Positions 55,846 to 64,000 of a DNA stretch of 64,000 bases are shown here, piece after piece. The DNA is taken from positions 113,361 through 177,360 of the forward strand of contig LSYV01000041.1 in the NCBI GenBank assembly GCA_001584585.1, written 5' to 3'. The stretch is from Gonium pectorale. Taxonomy: Eukaryota; Chlorophyta; Chlorophyceae; Chlamydomonadales; Volvocaceae. The notes under the pieces were generated by a model, which saw only the letters and a list, made by a program, of their open reading frames with translations, had not been told where the DNA came from and did no database searches. The position numbers and the translations under genes are program-made. Numbering within the stretch: position 1 is the stretch's first letter; every line of letters begins with the position of its first letter.

Positions 55846-58800
55846 TCACGCCGGCAGGAGCTCCTGGCCGCCCGCCTGCGCCTTCTGCGGCGCGTCCGTG
55901 AGCCCCTGCGGCCCCAGCCACACGCCCTGTGGCACACCGTAGCCGTGCAGGCGCGAGGCAGACCGGGCAGCCGTGTACGCGCCCTTGTCCGCCAGCAGGC
56001 CCGCGGCGTGGCGGATCATGGCCAACAGCGCGCCGGGCCTGGGGGCCGGGAGGGCGGGGTGGGCCCAAGCTCGTTCAGGCGGGGCGGGGGGGGGGCGGGG
56101 GTCGACGGGTCGGGCGGGCAAATCCCTTAAGCTCAAAGTTTTGGCGCTCAAGCGTTCTTGAAAGGCCGCCCCACTCAATCCGTAGAATGTGCAATCCACA
56201 ATCCGCAAGCCAGCGTTAGTAAGCAAAGGCACGGCGCCAGGGGCGAGGGGCGAGGGCATGCCGGGGAGCCAATGCGGTGGACGGCAAAACCCTCCGAGGC
56301 AGCTCGTGCACCGGTTCCGAGGGTGCGTTTGGCGCAGGGCGACGCCCCGATAGGGCCCAACTCGCGACGGGCAATCTCCTCACCTAGGAATGCACGCGCC
56401 GTCGGACAGCGAAGCCCTCCCTCGCTCTGTTCCTCTTCCACTTGCTCCCTTACCGCACTTCCCTGGCACCTCGACCTGGCCGCTCCACGCCACCCTCCGC
56501 TGCGCCCCCAGGCCCCAACCCTCCCAACGGCTCTCTCCATCCTCCACCCGCGCTCCCTCCACCCAACCCTTCAAAACACCGCCTCCACGCCTCCCCCTCC
56601 TCCGCCAATCCGCGCCCCCGTCGCCCCAGTCCTCCCTGACTCACTTTGGCGTGAGGTGCTGGTCCCGCGCCATCAGCTGATCGGGCGAGTACCGCGGCGG
56701 CGGCTTGCCCTGCAGCTGGTGCGCCGCCTGGGGCGTCTGCCAGGGCATGGGCGCCTTGGAGTCCAGCGCCGCGCGGAGGGCGGGCTGGTAGTCGGGCGGG
56801 GAGCACTGCGCCGGGTCCTCCAGGTTGTATGCGAAGAAGCGGATGGCGTCGCCTGCGGTGCGCCGGGATTGAACAAGGAACGGCTGTGTCACATCGAGGT
56901 TCTCCGTGGGGAGCAAGGGATGTCAGTCGGTTGGAAGGAAGAGTCTCGGTAGAGGGCGCCGGAGGCGCATGGCATCCCGGTCCCTCGATGGAACAGGGGT
57001 CCAGGGTACTTGTGTGGCAGGGGGTGGGGTTGCATTCACCCTCCCCTGTCCTGCCCTGCGCGAGCTCCCGCCGCCCCCACCCCCCATCCCCCACCCTACC
57101 TCCACGCTGCAGCTGTGCCATCATCGCGTCCTTGCCCCCGTCCGCCTCGCCGGCGTGTGTGCTGCCCCAGCCGCACGGACGCAGCTCCAGGAAGCCCGCG
57201 CCACCGCCTGCGGACGTGAGGAAGGGGGCACACATGCACACACGTTTCCTCGTGTGCGCATGTACGGTATCTCTCTGCGTCCTAGGCATACGTACTGAGG
57301 GCACGGGCATGGCGTGCACGAGGAGGCGGAAACCGAAACCGGGTAGAGATGAAGCGGCCACGCTCGCTGTGGAACACACCCCGTCGCTGCGCCAAGCCGA
57401 GGCGTGCAGTGGCACAGCGAGATGGGGTGCCGTACATTCATAGTGGGGTACATACATTGCCGTAAATTGCAACACAGCGACGAGAAAGGCAATATGCGCA
57501 GAAGGCGGGGTAGGCGGCAAGGGGCAGCGAGCCACCCCGCGGGCCCGGCGGGGCGGGGCTGCGTGCGCAAGGTTGCGGAGACCCCGGGCCCCGCACCGGG
57601 TCCCGCACCCAGCCGACGGCCGATTCGTGATCCCTCGGGCTGAGAGTACTGGGCCTGGCTTGATGCAAACGGGGTAAAAAGGCGGGCATACGGGCGAAGC
57701 TGGAGCCCACGCAGCCACGAGTGCCCGTCGTCCCGCTCCATGGTCGGGTTCGGGGCCCATTGGTCCGACCCGCCGGCATCTGGCACCAACGATCGCACGA
57801 TCCCCACACCCACGCGCCCCCGGCGGGCGCCAGGACGCCAGGGCCCCCGGGTCCCAACACACCCAGGCCCACCGCATGCGCCCTATGACCAATGCCCAGC
57901 GCGCTCCCGCCCTCCCCCCCAGGGTCCAGGTGCCCCCGACGCACGCACTCTGGTCGGGTTTCATGAAGAAGGCGTGTGCTCCGCTGGAGCCCACGGCAGC
58001 AACGAACAGGTGCGCGGAGCGGACGGCGCCAATGGCCTGGTACAGCGCCTGCACGCCCGGGCTGTTGGAGCCGAGCGGGCCCGCGGGCTGCGGCGCGGCG
58101 TCCAGGCCGCGGGGCAGCAGCCGGCACTGGATGCCCTTGAAGGGGCCCACCGCGAAGCCTGCCGGGGAAGGGGCCGCGGGGACGGCGTGGCTTTCCGGCT
58201 GAGTAAGTGAAGGGAGGGAGAGGGCGGCGCGAGGCCAGAATGGCGCTTGGTGGCCGCAAACGGGCTGGCGGGGCATCGATCGAGAGCGCGGGGCCCGGGC
58301 TGGTGGCGTTGGTTTGGCGAGGACCTCTCGCCTTGACGCGCGGAATCCATGCCGATGCCGCCGGCCCACCTCGGCGGCTCCGCCGCGCCAGTTGGCGCCC
58401 TTATCCTGCCTGGCCCGACGGTGCTATGGGCACGGTTGCGGCCCACACCGGACCCTGGGACGCCCGCACCCAAAGGGGGCCGACGTCTCAAGGCGAAACC
58501 CAAGAGGACCAGCATCGCGGCCGCGACTCACGTATCAATCCCTCCCCCCACCAGCCCAGCTCTACGACCAATCCTTGACGCCGCAACCCCCCAACCCGAC
58601 TCCACGCCCGGACACCCGCGTCCAACTGCCCCTTACTGCCTCGGGCCTCACCCTTGGCGTTCGCCTCGTCGCACGCCCTCAGGATGTCAGCCACGTTCTT
58701 GATGCTGCGCCAGGCGGCCGACCGCGCCTCAATGACCACCCGCAGGACCAGCCCCTCGGGCGCGGCGCCGCCGGCGGCCGGCTGCGGCGGGGGCCCGAAG

Positions 58801-60946
58801 CCGAGCGGGTCGGGCGGCAGCGCGGCCCCCAGCTTGTCCGCCAGGGCGCCCGCAGCCTCGTTCGGCGCTGTGTTGTCCCGCTGCTCCAGCTTACAGGCAA
58901 CCAGCTGGGCGGGGCGTGGCAGCGGAGTGTAGGGGCTTACATAAGCACTTGAACGTGGACACCCTCAGCCTGCACGCAAAGTGCATGTGCACGCTGCCTT
59001 CCAGCCCCCGCTGTCTCTCTCTTATACGTCCTTGACACGCACTCGCATGTAAGGGCAAGGGGGCTAGGCGGGCGGAGCCGTGTAGGCGGAGCGGCAGGCG
59101 AGATGTTGGTGCCTCTCGGTGGACGAAGTGGGGCGACGAGACAGGAAGGCGGAAGGCGGGGGCCAGGCCCTGAGCGTCAACATCAGCTCCACCAAGCAAC
59201 GCGGACGCTCTCGCCATGCACGCAAAGCCCACGCGCGCGCTGCTGTTTATTTCCCAGCTGTCTCTCTCTCTCTTGGAAACGCACCCGCATGCAAAATGCA
59301 TACGAACGTGACCAGGCGGACACGCCCGAGCCCGCGCCCTCGGTATGCTCCCCCCCACATACTATGGACGTCGCCGCTCTCAGCGGCATATACCTGGCGG
59401 CTGCCTGGCCATCGGACCCGCCGACACCCTCCGGGAGCCGGCGACACGAAGGCAAGAAAAGGCTTGGCCGCCGGACGGGCGAACGCAGCTGGCGTCCAGT
59501 TTCGCTATCAAACCTTGTTTCCCATCAAACCCCCCACCCAACCCGGGAGCCGGCGGACCGAAGGCAAGAGTGGCCTTGCCGCCGGACGGGAGCTTTCACG
59601 TGGATGCCGGTGCCGCTCCCGTCAACCCTTTGTCTCTTAAAACCGCCCCAGTCCGCACCTGGCTGAAGCAGTGCACCCGCTGCCCCTCGCCCGACCAGTC
59701 CACCGCAAGCCCGTTGCGGCGGCCCAGCTCCGCCAGCGTGACCGGCGGCCGCCGGCTGAAGGGCGCCAGCAGCGCAAAGTGGAAGGGCTCCAGCGCCAGG
59801 CCGCCGGGGGTGGCCAGGACAAGCGTGGCGTCGCCCTCTGGGGGGGGCGCGGACGGGAAGGGGTTAAGAAGAGGGAGGTAGAGGAATGAGGTTTGGGGAG
59901 GACGGGCTGGGCGCCCAGCATCCGGGACAAAGCGGTTCGAGAAGCTTTAGAAGGGAACTTTTCGTAAAACACTAAAGAATCCTGGGGCGCATGCGGGAGA
60001 AGGCGGGTGAGGCGGGACTGCGGTCATCCCGAAAGGGGTCCCTGTGGTGAGCGGAGGGGGCTGGTCGCGTGGAGGGGCCAGAGCTGGGGAAGGGCGGGCG
60101 GGAGGTCGTTGCCGGGCTGCCCGGGGTGGCCAAGACCAGGGGAGGAACGGGGAGAATACGGGGAAAAGGGGGCATGCGTCCACCGGGCGTGCGGTGGACA
60201 CGTGAGTGGGTATGACGCCACCCGGGTCGTTGCCATGCCACCCCAACCGCTCACAGGCCAGCAGCGTGCAAGGGGTCAAACCCCCTTGCCCAGAGCCTCC
60301 ACAGCCGCCATGGACCCAACAGGCACAGCCCCTCACCCCGCAGTGGACCCAGCTGGGCTTTGCGCCGGGCGGCAACCCGCATGGCGACAGCTCCTGGCCT
60401 GGCTGTTTCCGCAGCCTCAGGCAGCATTTGCGACCCACCTGGGGAAAGCCCCTTCAGGCGGAACATGCTGTCGAGGTCGCTGAAGACCCTGGCCATGAAC
60501 CACTTGTAGCTGTAGGGGTAGTCCGCGAGGATGATTATTGGCAGCGTGCAGTTGGAGAAGGTCGGGTTGCGAAGCTGCGGGGTTGGCTCCACCTTGCTGA
60601 CTGGCCGTATGGTCACGGGATAGTCTGGCTGCCAGCCCCCGAGAGCGTCGGGGAAGGCGGTGCTACGGAGCGGGAGGTGCCAGGTAATGGCGGGCAACCC
60701 GGGCGTGTTTTCCCGGCGCACATTCTCAATCTGAAACCTCGTGTCATGTGTGATGAGGATGGCGCCATGGTCCACGCAGACCGAGTCTAGGACCTGGCAG
60801 TGGCCCGGAACGCTGCCTCGATTCCAGCGCACTGGCGCGCACGCCCCAACGGAGAATCGCCGTGATCGCCAAAAGAACTGTCCGTCAGGACCAGCTGCTA
60901 GCGCAAGAAGAAGGCCCGCCAAAAACGAAGACCAACTCCTTCCCAT
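55846..60946 (-). CDS. GT61-like (DUF563) glycosyltransferase
   Basis: Seven exons (5' to 3'): 60946-60439, 59837-59659, 58904-58652, 58158-57949, 57207-57100, 56852-56645, 56038-55846; 552 residues with all phases closing. The N-terminus (MGRSWSSFLAGLLLALAAG) is a signal peptide or short Golgi anchor. Features of GT61/EOGT-type enzymes are an N-terminal Cys-containing globular region, a WFMARVFSDLDSMFRL helix, VLVLATPGG-like strand with a Q..HCF segment, a VVIEARSAAWRSIKNVADIL segment, and the donor-site block AVRSAHLFVAAVGSSGAHAF then FMKPDQ (about 359-383) followed by FLELRPCGW. In family members the last block reads HGAGL.H..F. This would place it as a sugar transferase acting on secreted glycoproteins in ER/Golgi; the sugar is unknown. 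Family assignment rests on motif order only. Confidence 0.72.
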
Positions 60947-61205
60947 TGCCCTAACGTGAAGCGTGCGCAGAGTTGGAGGTAAGGACCATCACGAATGAAT
61001 TGACATGTGCGCTAGTTGATGAGAGGAGACAAAGAAAGGGCACTCCGGCCGAAAACGGTTGATCGACGGGGTGATGCAGCCCCTATGCGTTACAGGATGC
61101 TGGAGGTAAATCGTGACAGCACTCTTCCGGCCTCGACGGCAACATGCCGCCCAAGTGCAGCCGTACACCGTAGTGCAGGTGTGCAGTATGTGTGCGGCTA
61201 TGATG

Positions 61206-61323
61206 GCAGTGAGCAGGACAGCACGATTGCATCGGGAACAACGACGTGACACAAACCCTGCGATAGCAGTGAGCAGGACAGCACGATTGCATCGGAACAA
61301 CGACGTGACGCAACCCTGCGATG
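61206..61323. repeat. 60-bp tandem duplication
   Basis: Two adjacent units starting GCAGTGAGCAGGACAGCACG and ending CCCTGCGAT(A/G), differing by a few substitutions and two single-base indels. Confidence 0.92.
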
Positions 61324-61606
61324 GCACTTCAACCTTGCCGGGGCTGGTCCCTGCCCAGCCCCGACCTGGCAAGGAACACAATCCAGTCGGCATGCCATCG
61401 TCTATATTTGCTGCGCATTTCAGACGGTGTCCACCCAGTTCCACGCGCTGACCCTGCGGCTCTAAGCCCCACCCAACCTCACCCAAGTCCCATGCAAGAA
61501 CTCCCGCAACGCCGCTGCACATATGGCCGGGTGTCAGGCCACTTCATGGCAGCCTCACAAGCAACTCCCACCAACCCGAGCGCAACGTCCTGCCGTGGCG
61601 TGAGCC

Positions 61607-61957
61607 GTGCGGTACGGGTACGGCTCATGCGGTGTCATTGATCAGCACGTCTTGTTGATGCGTTTTCGTCTGTGTGTGTGGAGTATTGCAGTGAATCGCC
61701 CTGGTGGTCGGGAGAGGGCAGCACGACTATGCCCTGCGTGTCTTGACGTTGACAGCGGAGGTACCCTGATAGGGGTGGTAGAAGATGAGAAACACGTGTT
61801 GCTTGAGTGCCCGAAGTATGACGATTTGCGCGAACCGCTCTGGAGCTGCGGTCTTGATCAGAGCTCGCAGATGCGAACAGTTATGGCCATTGCGGAGCAG
61901 AATGTGCTAGCAAGCGTGCTTGCGAAGATTTGGAAACGCAGAGCTTCTTTGCTTTGA
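61607..61957 (+). mobile_element. 3' fragment of a non-LTR retrotransposon (LINE) ORF2
   Basis: The frame reads VLLMRFRLCVWSIAVNRPGG, then RLCPACLD, EDEKHVLLECPKYDDLREPL, and a stop. An R-rich helix, then CxxC, then EDE.H.L.ECP.Y..LR is the zinc-binding C-terminal domain (zf-RVT) found after the reverse transcriptase in L1-like and related LINEs. No RT domain lies upstream, so the copy is 5'-truncated, as is usual for LINEs. The AT-rich tail to about 62.26 kb is probably its 3' UTR. The start coordinate is only the first in-frame start, not a true gene start. Confidence 0.62.
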
Positions 61958-62618
61958 GCGCTGAACAAGCTACACTATTTCTTTTCCTTTGTCTTTGAAT
62001 GAGCTCGTGATTCTTGAGCCTTCTGGCTCGTACGGATCATTACGAGCCTTGAGCTTGTAACAAAATCGCAAAAATCGTGTCATTGATGCTCGAGGCTCGT
62101 TTGATGCTCATGTAAGCTGCGTACTTCGTTGCTGACGCAAGAAAATACTGCCATAATTTGCACAGGAACAAGGCACGAGCTGTCATACGAGCTGAACTCT
62201 GATCAGCGGCGCAATGCAGATAAATAACTTGAACTGGCAAGCCTAACATGATGAATTCAAATCGAACAAGTATTTTCCCATGCTGTCCTGGGATTCCACG
62301 CTCCGGCATGCTGCCGGCGCCGGCATAGACGAGCAGGCAAACTCCTTACTTGGGAGCACTGCAACAAGACCTTCCCTAAGGTCACGTCGTGGGAGCAAGG
62401 CGCGCTCGCTTCCGCCCCGAGGGCCGGGCGGGGGAGGTGGCGCGGACGGCACCCCGCCCGAGCGCCCCGACACGCACAGTGGGTCCTTTGCATGGAGCCA
62501 TACCACCTGGGGATGCCGTTCGGGATCTGAGAGAACCGCCACCGGCGGTCCAGGAGCGCGGTGGATGGCGCCCGCGGGGTTGAAAGCGTTAGCCCCGGCA
62601 CCCCCCACCGCTCGTTGA

Positions 62619-64000
62619 ATGCATCCATGCGCTCTCGGGCTCACAGCGCCGACCCCGCCATTCCCCTCAATCACCAAACCATCCATCCACCGTGCAGCTG
62701 CAGACCGGCCTGCAGCCGCTCCGTCGCGCGGCCTCCCGGCGCCGTCGCCCGGGCCGCCGTTCAGGTGGGTCGCACCGCCCGCCACGGACGGGGGGGGGGG
62801 CGGGGTTCAAGGGGAAGGGGTATGAATAACGATGAGCTGGGCGCCAGCAGCGTTTGTCCCGTCCACGCAGCGGGGGGGGGGTATGATGCATCCTCCCCCG
62901 TCGCCTTGTGACAGTCGGTGGGCCGGGTTGGCACTTACCAAGACCACGAGCTCCATGCGGCATGCGCTATGGCCCCCGCCCCCCCCCCCCCCCACTTGCG
63001 CAGGTTCTGGTTGGATGAGGTGCTTTGGAGTGCGGGGCGGGATGCGGTGTCCCTGGCGGAGGCGGTGCTGACGGAGGCGGGCGGCGTGCGGACGGGCGGG
63101 CCCAGCCGCGCACAGGAGCGCGCGCGACGGAGGCTCGAGGCGGCAGCTGGGTGCGTTGGGCCGGACGCTCGGCGCTGCGCAAGGGCGGGTGTGGTCCACG
63201 TGTGGCGGATTGCAGTACGGCCGTACGGTACGGCCGCGCGGCATTGGAATGGCCGCGCCGTGATTGCGCGCGTGACGGGCCCTCCGCCGCGGTAGCGCCG
63301 TGGGAGTGGGCGTGCAGCGGTGCTGCGGGCGCGCAGCCGCTCCCCCGCCTCGGGTGGCGCAGCGCTGCCGCCGATCTACTCGGCGCAACATACGCCCTGC
63401 GCCCAACGGTCTGTCAGCCAGGCTGCTAGCTTGCTTGCGTCCTACCGAGTCCTGCCCCGCTACTGGACCCGCCCCAAGGCACGCCCGGCGTCAGCCTCCC
63501 GCACCTGCGCTGGAGCGGCTCTCGTGCCGAGCACAGCCCTCCCCACCTCACTGCACCACGTGCCCAGGGGCCCCGCCCGCCTCACGGCCCAACGTGTGCC
63601 GCATACATCCCCCCCTCCCCTTCCAGCTCGTCGGTGTTCATTCTCCTTTCCCTTCAACTCCCCTTCCCTTCCCTTCCCTGCCCTGCCCTGCCCTCGCTCG
63701 GATGAGCGTGTTGGGCCGTTACGTCTACCAGCCTGCACCCAACCCGCTCCCTTCCCTCGCAGGGGTGAGCGTGTAGTGGCCCGCCCGGGACATGCCCGAC
63801 TCACGGCCCCACGCCGCGACCACGCCTGCCGGGTTTCGCCTCCCCCCGCCCCCCCCAACCCCCCATCCCCTCGCCCGCCCGGGTGCGTGTCGCGGCTCGC
63901 GCAGGCAGGTCCCCGAGCGCGGCGGCTCGGCGCTGGGCTCCTCCCGCATGGGGTTGTGGGAGGTGCTGTGGACCAAGTCGACGTACGCCATCCCAGCCGC
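62619..64000 (+). CDS. Unidentified gene, 5' exons (partial at right edge)
   Basis: Tentative exons: 62619-62767 (or a shorter 5' exon after an acceptor near 62.7 kb), 63004-63150 and 63905-64000, running off the window. The second reads FWLDEVLWSAGRDAVSLAEA then VLTEAGG; the third reads QVPERGGSALGSSRMGLWEV then LWTKSTYAIPA. Phases join without a shift (2 into 1, 2 into 1), and both inner acceptors are good CAG sites after pyrimidine tracts, one of them a run of about 15 C. Each of exons 2 and 3 has a W.EVLW motif. I do not recognise the family. The first exon is weakest. An additional exon may lie between 63.15 and 63.90 kb. Confidence 0.4.
63658..63696. repeat. CCCTT/CCCTG pentanucleotide tract
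   Basis: A pyrimidine-rich pentanucleotide microsatellite lies in what is probably an intron of the partial gene at the right edge. Confidence 0.8.

Larger units (their letters stand above)
60947..62618. other. Intergenic region with LINE remnant
   Basis: Upstream region of the GT61-like gene, with a 60-bp tandem duplication at 61.2 kb and a LINE 3' fragment at 61.6-62.0 kb followed by an AT-rich tail. Reading frames at 62.24-62.63 kb on the minus strand could not be assigned. Confidence 0.5.

Noticed and set aside
56450..58369. Long minus-strand open frame of about 640 codons
   Set aside because: It reads through introns of the GT61-like gene; only the parts matching exons 4 and 5 are in the true frame. 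The rest is Pro/Arg-rich intron translation with poor splice logic.
62243..62785. Minus-strand frames (one reading NERWGVPGLTLSTPRAPS, one reading GANAFNPAGAIHRAPG)
   Set aside because: Two overlapping frames look equally coding-like, neither has consistent splice partners, and the plus strand also carries a tentative exon. Left undecided.
1..64000. tRNA, rRNA, riboswitch or CRISPR features
   Set aside because: Scanned by eye for TTCGA-type arms, rRNA cores and regularly spaced repeats; nothing convincing. Small RNA genes could still be missed without a covariance-model search.

Overview
The window looks like nuclear DNA of a volvocine green alga (Chlamydomonas/Gonium/Volvox group). The reasons are high GC with strong G/C preference at third codon positions, many short GT-AG introns (about 100-750 bp), TGTAA poly(A) signals, TTTTAGGG-type telomeric units, an extracellular protein with Ser-Pro/Pro-rich (HRGP) linkers, and TACGG-rich intergenic DNA. 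I rebuilt gene models by eye from reading frames, splice sites and phases. Every exon chain given as complete closes in frame.

Layout. 0-4.2 kb: a divergent pair, the first exon of an ASMT-like O-methyltransferase (minus, runs off the left edge) and a complete chlorophyllase-like hydrolase (plus), about 180 bp apart. 4.2-7.4 kb: no gene seen; a short interstitial telomeric tract. 7.4-13.8 kb: a second divergent pair, a DUF506/PDDEXK-like protein (minus) and a double-hotdog acyl-CoA thioesterase (plus). 16.9-29.5 kb: two head-to-tail paralogues of a secreted protein with a repetitive beta-rich domain resembling the GIN/DUF2807 fold, each with ten exons of identical phase. 32.5-38.4 kb: a five-exon, 1490-residue multi-pass membrane protein that I do not recognise, with fragments of related sequence on both sides.

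42.9-52.7 kb (minus): a 17-exon gene whose product joins a glycoside-hydrolase-family-9 domain, Pro-Ser linkers, two long bulb-type-lectin-like modules and a Cys-rich tail. The GH9 catalytic Asp pair and Glu all appear replaced, so it is probably a secreted carbohydrate-binding pseudo-enzyme of the extracellular matrix. 55.8-60.9 kb (minus): a GT61-like glycosyltransferase. 61.6-62.0 kb: the 3' end of a LINE. 62.6-64.0 kb: exons of an unidentified plus-strand gene that leaves the window.

Several products (the GIN-like pair, the GH9-lectin chimaera, the GT61-like enzyme) are predicted to enter the secretory pathway, so this region is partly an extracellular-matrix neighbourhood. The chlorophyllase, thioesterase and ASMT-like genes are metabolic. 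No tRNA, rRNA or CRISPR array was recognised.
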